Positions 7,539 through 13,521 of a DNA stretch of 13,546 nucleotides are shown piece after piece. The stretch spans positions 1 to 13,546 of the forward strand of contig CAYXDO010000239.1 of NCBI GenBank assembly GCA_964463485.1, read 5' to 3'. The notes beneath the pieces are model-generated. The model was not told the origin of the DNA, ran no database searches, and saw nothing but the letters and a program-made list of their open reading frames with translations. Positions within the stretch are counted from its first letter, which is position 1. Every line of letters starts with the position of its first letter. Both the position numbers and the translations under genes were made by a program. The DNA comes from CAYXDO01 sp964463485. GTDB taxonomy: Bacteria; Myxococcota; Kuafuiibacteriia; Kuafuiibacteriales; Kuafuiibacteriaceae.

Positions 7539-8888
7539 TCAGCCCATACCCATCTTGCGCATGATGCTCTTCAGGCCTCCCGGCCCCATGTTGGTGAAGC
7601 GCTTCATGATCTTCTTCATGTCGTTGAAGCGCTTCAGGAACCCATTCAGCTCGGCCACGTCCGTCCCGCTGCCGGACGCGATCCGCTTCTTGCGGCTTCC
7701 GTTGATGATTTCCGGTCGGGAGCGCTCGTCAGGGGTCATGGAGTTGATCATCGCCTCGATCTTTCGCAGCTCCTTGTCGGGATCCGGTCCGCTCGCGCCC
7801 ATTTTGCGGATGGCTTGGTCCATGCCGGGGATCATCTTCATGATTTCTTTCATGTCGCCCATCTGGCGGATCATCTTCATCTGGTCCCGGAAGTCGTCGA
7901 GCGAGAAGTCAGCCTTCTTCAGCTTCTTGGCCATACTCTTGGCCTTCTTCTCGTCCAGGACTCCCGCGGTCTTTTCGATGAGTGACATGACATCACCCAT
8001 CCCCAGAATTCGCTGAGCGACGCGGGTCGGGTGAAAGAGCTCGAGCTTGTCGAGCTTCTCGCCCGTACCCACGAGGAGGATAGGCGCTCCGGTGACCATA
8101 CGAACGGAGAGCGCCGCGCCCCCGCGAGCGTCGCCATCCATTTTCGTGAGTACGACGCCGTCGATGCCGACCTGCTGTTGGAACTGCTGCGCGACGTTGA
8201 CCGCGTCTTGGCCGGTCATGGCGTCGACGACGAGCAAGCACTTTTTCGGCTGAGTTGCCTCCTTGAGTTCGCGCAGCTCATCCATGAGCTCGAGATCGAC
8301 GTGCAGGCGGCCGGCGGTGTCGAAGATCACCACGTCTTGGCCTTGGCGCTCGGCCTGCGCGAGCGCGTTTTTTGCGATATCGAGCACCGCCATGTCAGGC
8401 TTGGTGTCGTAGACCGAAACTCCGACCTGTTTGGCGAGGGTCTTGAGTTGCTCGATTGCGGCAGGGCGTCGAACGTCGGCCGGCACGAGGAGCGGCGTCT
8501 TCTTCTCCGCCTTGAGGCGGAGGGCCAGCTTTCCGGTCGAGGTGGTCTTTCCGGAGCCCTGGAGCCCCATCATGAGGAGGACGACGGGCGGCTTTCCGGT
8601 CAAGTCGAGGCCTGGGCTCTCGCCGCCGCCCATGACGCGGGTGAGCTCCTCGCTGACGATGCGAATGAACTCTTGATAGGGATTGAGGCCGGCCATCACG
8701 TCCTGACCGAGCGATCTCGTCTTCACTTCACCGACGAAGCTCTTGACGACGCTGTAGTGGACGTCGGCTTCGAGGAGGGCCATGCGGACCTCGCGCAGAG
8801 CCTCCTCGATGTTCTTCTCGGTGAGGGTGCCGTGCCCACGCAGCTTCTTGAAGGTATCGGAGAGGCGGTCCTGAAGGCCGTCGAACAT
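7539..8888 (-). CDS. ffh: Signal recognition particle GTPase Ffh (SRP54)
   Basis: This 449-residue protein binds signal peptides and 4.5S RNA and hands ribosomes to FtsY at the membrane. The N domain is at about 1-90 and the G domain at about 98-295. The G domain carries the P-loop G108-LQGSGKTT116, DVRRPAA (138-144), DTAGR (190-194), TKMD (248-251) and the closing loop GTGEKLDKL (274-282). The methionine-rich M domain (about 300-449) carries the SRP RNA-binding stretch SRKKRIASGSG (398-408), followed by VAELNGFLKRF, and a Met-rich tail ending MRKMGMG. All domains are complete and the length is normal. The ATG encodes the usual MFDGLQDRL start, although no strong Shine-Dalgarno precedes it. 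The common downstream partners rpsP, rimM and trmD are not next to it here; an MFS transporter gene follows instead. Confidence 0.98.
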   Translation of the reverse strand: MFDGLQDRLSDTFKKLRGHGTLTEKNIEEALREVRMALLEADVHYSVVKSFVGEVKTRSLGQDVMAGLNPYQEFIRIVSEELTRVMGGGESPGLDLTGKPPVVLLMMGLQGSGKTTSTGKLALRLKAEKKTPLLVPADVRRPAAIEQLKTLAKQVGVSVYDTKPDMAVLDIAKNALAQAERQGQDVVIFDTAGRLHVDLELMDELRELKEATQPKKCLLVVDAMTGQDAVNVAQQFQQQVGIDGVVLTKMDGDARGGAALSVRMVTGAPILLVGTGEKLDKLELFHPTRVAQRILGMGDVMSLIEKTAGVLDEKKAKSMAKKLKKADFSLDDFRDQMKMIRQMGDMKEIMKMIPGMDQAIRKMGASGPDPDKELRKIEAMINSMTPDERSRPEIINGSRKKRIASGSGTDVAELNGFLKRFNDMKKIMKRFTNMGPGGLKSIMRKMGMG

Positions 8889-8922
8889 GGGCGAAAGCTA
8901 GAGCGCCTAACCGTCCGAATCG

Positions 8923-9102
8923 TCAACCGTCTCGTGCGAGGCGGTCCGGCTCGGAGGAGCCGAGCATGTCGTCGCCACAGAAGGGCATCCCGCGGCGACC
9001 TTCTGGAGTCACAAGGCCGGCTCGGAGCCAGTGAGTTGAGCTGACCACGGCGACGGCGTGGTCACGGAGCCACGCGTCCTTGGCGACGGTGCGTCCGCTC
9101 AT
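8923..9102 (-). CDS. Possible small protein of 59 aa upstream of ffh
   Basis: A short frame starting MSGRTVAKDAWLRDHAVAVV and ending EPDRLARDG* has about three quarters of its codons ending in G or C, as real genes in this window do. It ends 34 bp before the ffh start on the same strand, so it could lead an ffh operon. Against it: GGAAG lies only 2 nt before the ATG, which is poor spacing, and I recognise no family. It could also be a decayed gene end or chance. It has no signal peptide or membrane segment. Confidence 0.35.
   Translation of the reverse strand: MSGRTVAKDAWLRDHAVAVVSSTHWLRAGLVTPEGRRGMPFCGDDMLGSSEPDRLARDG
8949..8965. other. Hairpin between small ORF and ffh
   Basis: GCTCGG (8949-8954) and CCGAGC (8960-8965) form a perfect 6-bp stem with an AGGAG loop. 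It lies within the 3' part of the putative 59-aa frame and upstream of ffh. A structural or attenuator role is possible but unproven. Confidence 0.2.
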
Positions 9103-9242
9103 GGCTTCCGAGTTGCAGGATGAAGCACAGGAAAGAAACTTGCCGTCCGAGATCAGGATGGCATTTGCTGAGATCGACAGATCTGCGGACGGCCTCAATG
9201 CCTTGGCTCCCTGCGGATCGAACCGATCGAGGAGACGAAAGC
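9103..9242. promoter_or_regulatory. Divergent upstream region of ddl and the ffh side, with small inverted repeat
   Basis: This stretch is less GC-rich than its surroundings and separates minus-strand genes (ffh side) from plus-strand ddl, so promoters are expected here. It contains the inverted repeat AGATC-GACA-GATCT (9171-9184), which could be an operator or chance. No clear -35/-10 pair was found. Confidence 0.35.
9231..9234 (+). promoter_or_regulatory. Ribosome binding site of ddl (decides GTG start)
   Basis: GGAG sits 8 nt before GTG 9243. The longer in-frame option starting at 9120 adds about 41 residues unlike any Ddl N-terminus, so this site sets the start. Confidence 0.65.
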
Positions 9243-10277
9243 GTGACCACGAATTCCACCCTTGGCCCCATCCCGAAACTCGACTCCAAGCTGCGGATCG
9301 CCGTCTTGATGGGCGGCCCGAGCTCCGAGCGTGAGATCTCACTGATCAGCGGGAGGCAGGTGCTTTCGTCGCTTGGCGACTTGAATCCGATCGCGGTCGA
9401 GATCGGGCGCGACGGCCGATGGACGGTAGGCGATCGAGAGCATGCCACGGTGGGCTCCGCGCTCGACGACTTGAAGAAGCGAGCAGACGTCGTGTTCATC
9501 GCGATGCACGGCGAGCTGGGCGAGGACGGAACGATCCAGGGGCTCCTCGACGCCGAGCGGCTTGTTTACACGGGCAGCGGTGTGCTCGGGAGCGCGCTCG
9601 CGATGGACAAGGTCCGCGCCAAGCTCGTGTACAAGGCCGTCGGCATTCCGTCGGCGCCGTTCCGCGCGTTGAATCAGCGGGAGCTCGGCGGCGGGCTGCC
9701 GCTCGCCGAAGCCATCGGCAAGGAGCTCGGTTTTCCGTGCGTGGTCAAGCCCGCGCGCGCGGGATCGAGCGTGGGAGTAAGCTTTCCGCCGGACGCTTCG
9801 AGCCTGGCGAGCGACCTCGCGGGTCTCGCGAGCTCCCAATCGCTCGTGCTCGTCGAGCGTTTCGTCAAAGGGCGCGAGTTCACCTGCGGCGTGCTCTCGT
9901 TCGAACGCGAGGGCAAACTGGTTCCCTTGCCCGTCACCGAGATCATCCCCGATCGCGCTCGCTTCGCGTTCTTCGACTACACGGCCAAATACACGCCGGG
10001 CGCGACGCGCGAGGTCACGCCGGCCCAGATCGGCGGCGATCTCCGCGAGAAGATCCAAGCCATGGCCGTCGACGCCCACCGTTGGCTCGATTGCCGTGAC
10101 ATGAGCCGCTCTGATTTCATCGTTGGCGACGACGGCGAGGTCGTGATCCTCGAGACCAACACGATCCCCGGCCTCACCCCTCAGTCCCTACTCCCTCAAG
10201 CGGCCGGGGTCGCGGGTTTGTCGTTCCGAGACCTCGTCTCGGTGTTGATCGACGACGCGCTGTCGCGCGCGAAGTGA
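9243..10277 (+). CDS. ddl: D-alanine--D-alanine ligase
   Basis: The 344-residue enzyme joins two D-alanines using ATP to supply the D-Ala-D-Ala end of peptidoglycan precursors in the cytoplasm. The ATP-grasp layout is complete: N-terminal M23-GGPSSEREIS, H89-GELGEDGTIQG (the HGxxGEDGxxQG motif), YTGSGVLGSALAMDK (109-123), VKPARAGSSVGVS (168-180), FFDYTAKYTPG (243-253), MSRSDF with R289 and D291 (287-292), and E304-TNTIPGLTP ending the metal-binding strand. The GTG start is supported by GGAG 8 nt upstream and puts the first strand (LRIAVLMGG) where the family has it. Length is normal. It is not in a mur/fts cluster here. Its TGA stop is directly adjacent to the stop of the converging hydrolase gene. 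Confidence 0.96.
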   Translation: MTTNSTLGPIPKLDSKLRIAVLMGGPSSEREISLISGRQVLSSLGDLNPIAVEIGRDGRWTVGDREHATVGSALDDLKKRADVVFIAMHGELGEDGTIQGLLDAERLVYTGSGVLGSALAMDKVRAKLVYKAVGIPSAPFRALNQRELGGGLPLAEAIGKELGFPCVVKPARAGSSVGVSFPPDASSLASDLAGLASSQSLVLVERFVKGREFTCGVLSFEREGKLVPLPVTEIIPDRARFAFFDYTAKYTPGATREVTPAQIGGDLREKIQAMAVDAHRWLDCRDMSRSDFIVGDDGEVVILETNTIPGLTPQSLLPQAAGVAGLSFRDLVSVLIDDALSRAK

Positions 10278-11336
10278 TCACCGACGATCGCGGATCACCG
10301 CTCCAAAACACTGCGCCGCGATTTCGTCGTCGACCACTTCTCGCGTGGGCTCGAAAGTCCGCGTCAACGCCGCGGTGACGAAGTGCCGGATCGGAGGCCA
10401 CGCGGCGCTCGCGGGCAGCTCACCGGGCTCGCAGCCGTCCTTGCCGAGCTCGAGCAAGAGCGGGTTCACCGTGACTCCAGAGTCTTTGGCGACGCCGACC
10501 AAGCCTCCTCTATCCTTGGCGATCTCGCAGATGTCGGAGAACACGAGGTGCCCGGCGCCATTGAGCTCGTAGTAACTGCGCGTGCTCGTATAGGTCTCGA
10601 AGGCCGACCGCGTAGCCGAGGCAAGCACCGTGTCGTCGGAGCTCCCGGCCATGAAGACGGCGCGGGACGTTGGTTCCGGATCGGAAGCGTTGCCGGCCAT
10701 CCCGAGCCAAAAGGCAGCGGAGGCTTCTCGCGCGGCAGCAGCTGAAGCCGCCGATCCTGCGGAGTGTCCGGCCAAGGCCAGCTTCATCGAATCGAGCTCC
10801 GGGAGGCGCGGATCTCGCGGTCCGCGGGTAAAGGCCACGACCTCGAGGAGCTCACGAGGGGCGCTTTCGAAGTCGGGGACCTGCCCGGCGAGCAGCGCAG
10901 CGAGCCCACGGCCCAAGTGGTCGGGCGCCAACACGACCCACCCGTGGCTCGCGAGGTGCGTCGTCAAGAATGTGGATTGCGAGCGATACGCGGAGAGCCC
11001 ATGCGAAAAAACGAGCACCGGGAACGGTCCCGGGAGCGGGTCGGCGTCGCGGGCGGCTTCTTGATTAAACTTCAAGACGCCGGGCGACACCTTCGACATG
11101 CCCTCTTCGGTGAGCCAATCGCGCACGTCATAGGGGGACAATACGTTGCGCGCGGCATCGACCGCCGGATACCAAACCTCTACCGCCAACGCGCCCACGG
11201 CGATCGTCCGAACGCCTACTGCCATAGGCCCGCGAGCCGCATAAGGAGCGGCCCCGCCGCAAGTCGGATCAGGCAGCTCGGACGAAGCAGAGTCGCAGGC
11301 GCCAAGCAGACCGACGCAGAGGAAGAGAACGCGCAC
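10278..11336 (-). CDS. Alpha/beta-hydrolase lipoprotein (dienelactone hydrolase / PAF-acetylhydrolase-like)
   Basis: The 352-residue protein has a lipoprotein signal MRVLFLCVGLLGAC with Cys14 in lipobox LGAC, so it should act outside the cytoplasm on a membrane. The hydrolase core shows VEVWYP (52-57), the oxyanion region FSHGLSAYRS (110-119), the nucleophile elbow G190-H-S192-A-G194, a candidate acid D234 or D235 in GSSDDTV, and H263 in NGAGHLVFSD. This gives a complete Ser-Asp-His triad. The order resembles chlorophyllase/PAF-acetylhydrolase-type esterases, but the substrate is unknown. Four further cysteines (C26, C270, C302, C343) could form disulfides after export. The start is GTG with no clear Shine-Dalgarno, chosen because it gives an intact signal. 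It converges on ddl with no space between the stops. Confidence 0.85.
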   Translation of the reverse strand: MRVLFLCVGLLGACDSASSELPDPTCGGAAPYAARGPMAVGVRTIAVGALAVEVWYPAVDAARNVLSPYDVRDWLTEEGMSKVSPGVLKFNQEAARDADPLPGPFPVLVFSHGLSAYRSQSTFLTTHLASHGWVVLAPDHLGRGLAALLAGQVPDFESAPRELLEVVAFTRGPRDPRLPELDSMKLALAGHSAGSAASAAAAREASAAFWLGMAGNASDPEPTSRAVFMAGSSDDTVLASATRSAFETYTSTRSYYELNGAGHLVFSDICEIAKDRGGLVGVAKDSGVTVNPLLLELGKDGCEPGELPASAAWPPIRHFVTAALTRTFEPTREVVDDEIAAQCFGAVIRDRR

Positions 11337-11424
11337 GCGTCGAAGATACTGCGCGGACGCTCATGGGCGCGCAGTTCGTTCGTCGACGAAATCGGAGGAA
11401 ACGACGGACGGACGGGTCAGGACT

Positions 11425-11493
11425 TCACGAGCTCAATAGCGCGGCCACGATGGCGAGCTTGCCGGAGGAGTCGTCGGGCTTCGCGAGCGCTAG
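11425..11493 (-). pseudogene. 3' remnant of a lost gene abutting the repeat array
   Basis: A 22-codon minus-strand tail ending AKPDDSSGKLAIVAALLSS* has G or C at 20 of 22 third positions, as expected for genuine coding sequence here. Its upstream side stops at the CTAGCTAG edge of the 183-bp repeat, where an in-frame TAG lies. The likely reading is a gene whose 5' part was removed or displaced when the repeats arrived. The family is not recognisable from so short a piece. The remaining bases from 11337 to 11424 show nothing I can support. Confidence 0.35.
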
Positions 11494-11676
11494 CTAGAGC
11501 CTGTTACGAAAGTCCTCAGGACCGAAGGTCCGCAACAAGCCAGCCCGGGGCAACGCCCCGGGTTACAGACGGGATTATCTAGAGCCCCAAAGGGGCGACG
11601 CAATTGTCCGCTCGGACGGGTCTCACCCCAGCGTCGTTCGAAGGCTAGGAATCGCGAGTTTCGCAACAGGCTCTAG
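11494..11676. mobile_element. MITE-like element, copy 1
   Basis: The ends form an imperfect inverted repeat: left CTAGAGCCTGTTACGAAAG and the right end read in reverse CTAGAGCCTGTTGCGAAAC, with two mismatches over 21 bp. Short length, terminal inverted repeats, CTAG at each edge and no gene fit a non-autonomous element. Internal stems are at 11519-11531, 11544-11562, 11584-11596 and 11606-11617, with CGACGC (11596-11601)/GCGTCG (11631-11636) enclosing the last. The mobilising enzyme is unknown. Confidence 0.65.
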
Positions 11677-11859
11677 CTAGAGCCTGTTACGGAAGTCCTC
11701 AGGACCGAAGGTCCGCAACAAGCCAGCCCGGGGCAACGCCCCGGGTTACAGACGGGATTATCTAGAGCCCCAAAGGGGCGACGCAATTGTCCGCTCGGAC
11801 GGGTCTCACCCCAGCGTCGTTCGAAGGCTAGGAATCGCGAGTTTCGCAACAGGCTCTAG
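11677..11859. mobile_element. MITE-like element, copy 2
   Basis: Identical to copy 1 except A to G at unit position 16. The near identity implies recent duplication, by slippage or recombination in the array rather than independent insertion. Confidence 0.65.
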
Positions 11860-11967
11860 CTAGAGCCTGTTGCGAAAGTTCTTAGGACCGAAGGTCCGCA
11901 ACAAGCCAGCCCGGGCAACGCCCCGGGTTGCAGACGAGATTATCTAGAGCCCCAAAGGGGCGACACA
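11860..11967. mobile_element. MITE-like element, copy 3 (truncated, diverged)
   Basis: About 108 bp matches the first part of the unit, with changes such as TTG for TTA, GTTCTT for GTCCTC, and one G lost from the CCCGGGG arm. The match ends just after the GCCCC-aaa-GGGGC stem, at the point where the transposase-like frame begins. It is older than copies 1 and 2 or comes from a different source copy. Confidence 0.6.
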
Positions 11968-12480
11968 ATGTGGCCCGGGCTGATCGGTTGGCAGCTCTTC
12001 AACACGAAACGCGAGGTCAAGCGATTCAATCGACGAGCGCACGCGATCGCGTTGCGCCCCGCCGAGCCTGGCCTCGAGCCCCGCCGCGAGGAGTTCATCG
12101 AGACCGAGGTGTTGGAGGTCGCGCCTTTGCCAGCGCTCATCGACGGCGACGGCGAGCCGATCGACGCCCAGGTGATCGAACGCGAGGTGCGCAAAGAAGA
12201 GGCCGAGCTCCGAAAGAAGAAGCCTCGCGTGCTTGGGCGCCAACGAATTCTCGAGCAGCGCCTCGACGATCGGCCATCGAAGTCGAGACAAAGTTGGCGT
12301 CCTCTGTGCCACGCCTCGACGACCCAGTATTGGAACGCGTGCCTCGCGCGCGTGCGAGCCTTTCGTGTCCGCTTCGCCGCAGCGTCAGCAAAGTTTCGCG
12401 CTGGCCGACTCGACGCAATATTCCCGGACTGGAGCCACCGGCCTTCGACCTACGTGAGAGGACTTCTCGGCGCGACGTAG
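11968..12480 (+). pseudogene. C-terminal remnant of a REP-associated (IS200-like, HUH) transposase
   Basis: The 170-codon frame starts WPGLIGWQLF directly at the repeat boundary. It ends with a stretch typical of the C-terminal extension of long REP-associated transposases. The recognisable parts are the acidic/basic helix VIEREVRKEEAELRKKK, then RVLGRQRILEQ, then the helix ARVRAFRVRFAAASAKFRAG, and RLDAIFP before a short end. Relatives I recall read RxLGxxRVLxQ and FRxxYRxAxxRFRAGxRDVxFPxGTYxMR. The N-terminal HUH catalytic half with the nucleophile Tyr (about 150 residues) is absent, and the segment after IFP looks disturbed. Codon use is G/C-ending, so the frame was genuinely coding. Assignment rests on remembered family patterns without a search. 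Confidence 0.55.
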
Positions 12481-12737
12481 CGTCCGGCGAGACCCGACGG
12501 CTCGAGGCCCCGCATCGTCTCTCGATCGACTCTGCGGCGACGCCGCAAGGGAGAGGTGCACCCGAGGCTTGTGCGAGCGGTCTTGCGAGCACGACGAAAT
12601 CACCGGCCGACAACCCCCTGACGCCGTGTTCGACTCGGATCCGGGCCCTGGGCGTCACGGCGGGTCCTCGCTGTGACACGAAACCCGGGCGAGTTCCTAC
12701 TGAACATTTCCGACCGACGACCGAAAATCGCAGAGGG
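12481..12737. other. Gene-free stretch between transposase remnant and truncated gene
   Basis: No convincing gene is seen in these 257 bp. A perfect hairpin TGCGGC-gac-GCCGCA lies at 12533-12547, about 50 bp after the transposase stop, with no T-tract. The rest shows no repeat or motif I can support. Confidence 0.4.
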
Positions 12738-13043
12738 TCAGGCATGGCTCAGAGGGGCCATCTCGCCTGCGGCCCTCACTGGCCCTCCGCGGGCGCAACT
12801 CACATGCTCGCTGCGTCGCGGAGCCAAGTAAAACCGGCCCGAAGCATCCACCCAGATCAATCCACTATCCATCTCTTCTCGTCGCTTTTGGAACCACGCC
12901 ACGAATTCCCACAAGTCCCTGATCTGCTCGCCGGTCGACAAATGGGCTGAACTCGCGAAAACCTCCTCCGGCCCAACGTAGTGATATATCCGGACGGCTC
13001 CCACGAACTTACCAAAACTCGCCGACAGGAGGCGGACTTCCAT
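12738..13043 (-). pseudogene. Truncated hypothetical protein (RSEHVxCAxGGPVxAAGEM family), N-terminal half
   Basis: The 101-residue frame starts at ATG 13043 with GGAG 8 nt upstream (plus-strand CTCC at 13052-13055), an ideal ribosome binding site. It contains IYHYVGPEEV (19-28) and FYLAPRRSEHVSCARGGP (71-88), closing with AAGEM. I recall a conserved family of unknown function in which RSEHVACAGGxxVxAAGEM is followed by a segment like EVTNQSTGYCPEP and a zinc-ribbon-like CxxC...CxxC tail. Here the match breaks right after GEM and the frame ends in APLSHA, so the second half is missing. It may still be expressed as a short protein. The function is unknown. Confidence 0.5.
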
Positions 13044-13051
13044 CAAGGAGA

Positions 13052-13055
13052 CTCC
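13052..13055 (-). promoter_or_regulatory. Ribosome binding site of the truncated gene
   Basis: On the minus strand GGAG lies 8 nt before the ATG at 13043. It favours this start over the in-frame ATG 30 bp further upstream. Confidence 0.5.
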
Positions 13056-13073
13056 GATGACGAACCAACTCAC

Positions 13074-13247
13074 CTGTTACGGCGCCGACCGCGGGCGGGC
13101 GGGGGCGCGTCTGATTCACGGAATCACGACTTCAAGCAGTGAGCCGACATAGCGCAGAGCCCATCCCCTGAGAAGCTCGAGCTTCGCGCGGAACCGGCTT
13201 CGCACGAAGCTCGAGGTTCACGCGGAGCCCTCGGAGGACGCTTTCGC
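13074..13247. other. Palindrome-rich non-coding stretch
   Basis: I support no gene here. It holds a 14-bp perfect palindrome GAAGCTCGAGCTTC (13172-13185) and an 11-bp inverted repeat CTCGAGCTTCG (13176-13186)/CGAAGCTCGAG (13205-13215). A 24-bp imperfect direct repeat (13172-13195 and 13206-13229) has 20 matching bases. The two copies are 34 bp apart, not a multiple of three, which argues against coding. Confidence 0.5.
13172..13229. repeat. Overlapping palindrome, inverted and direct repeat cluster
   Basis: Arms 13176-13186 and 13205-13215 pair perfectly over 11 bp with an 18-nt loop. The inner GCTTCG-ca-CGAAGC (13197-13210) is an alternative stem. The two GAAGCTCGAG copies suggest a duplicated REP-like unit. 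Confidence 0.6.
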
Positions 13248-13333
13248 TCAGGTCTCTCCGAAAACGTCGACCGCCGCGCAACCGTGCGAAACACGAGAGG
13301 CCGATCGCGATCGGGGCTTCGTGCTTCGTCGAA

Positions 13334-13412
13334 CGGAACGATTTTCGGAGCTCGATGACCGCACATACCTGGGACCACCTGGGACCCAAGGAATCGGAAC
13401 GATTTTCGGAGC
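13334..13412. repeat. 18-bp direct repeat pair flanking a 10-bp tandem repeat
   Basis: CGGAACGATTTTCGGAGC occurs exactly at 13334-13351 and 13395-13412, 61 bp apart. Between them ACCTGGGACC is repeated twice in tandem (13367-13386). The 61-bp period would shift reading frame, so the repeats are probably not protein-driven. Confidence 0.85.
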
Positions 13413-13444
13413 ACAAACGATTGCGCTCCTGCGATCGTTCGTGC
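13411..13444. repeat. Long imperfect hairpin
   Basis: Arms 13411-13424 (GCACAAACGATTGC) and 13431-13444 (GCGATCGTTCGTGC) pair over 14 positions with one A-C mismatch and one T-G wobble, around a 6-nt GCTCCT loop. It starts inside the second 18-bp repeat copy. There is no T-tract; it could be a terminator remnant, REP-like palindrome or binding site. Confidence 0.55.
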
Positions 13445-13507
13445 ATGCCCACTTCGTGCGACCCATCCGACAGAACACCCCCGAAAAGTTTTGGTTCGTG
13501 ACCTCCA

Positions 13508-13521
13508 GGACTTTGGAGTCC
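13508..13521. other. Small edge hairpin
   Basis: GGACT-TTGG-AGTCC is a perfect 5-bp stem. An overlapping alternative, CTCCA/TGGAG, competes with it. It may simply reflect the sequence of the possible minus-strand coding fragment. Confidence 0.2.

Larger units (their letters stand above)
11490..11967. repeat. Tandem array of 183-bp palindrome-rich inverted-repeat elements (2 full + 1 partial)
   Basis: The period is exactly 183 bp. Each unit is a 175-bp core bounded by CTAGCTAG (11490-11497, 11673-11680, 11856-11863). Copies 1 and 2 differ at one base (11509 A versus 11692 G). Copy 3 carries several substitutions and one deletion and stops matching near 11967. Each unit holds strong stems: GGACC-gaa-GGTCC, CCCGGGGC-aac-GCCCCGGG, GCCCC-aaa-GGGGC and GTCCG-ct-CGGAC. 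No protein is encoded. Confidence 0.95.

Noticed and set aside
8031..9044. Long plus-strand frame of about 337 codons across ffh
   Set aside because: It lies opposite ffh, which has every conserved SRP54 motif; the frame is an antisense shadow.
10764..11582. Plus-strand frame across the hydrolase gene into the repeats
   Set aside because: It is antisense to a gene with a complete catalytic triad and then enters the non-coding repeat array.
11490..11967. CRISPR or rRNA/tRNA-type repeats
   Set aside because: The 183-bp units abut without spacers and the stems do not form a tRNA or known rRNA pattern.
11944..12312. Minus-strand frame opposite the transposase remnant (LLLSELGLFFAHLAFDHLGVD)
   Set aside because: It looked protein-like, but the plus frame fits a known transposase C-terminal pattern and has better codon use; this frame also runs into the repeat.
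12137..12745. Minus-strand 202-codon frame
   Set aside because: It overlaps the transposase remnant antisense, is rich in Arg/Ser as shadows are, and shows no continuation of the truncated gene beside it.
13124..13452. Overlapping minus-strand frames as a real gene
   Set aside because: Direct repeats with periods of 34 and 61 bp would break the frame, and composition is low-complexity Arg/Ser.
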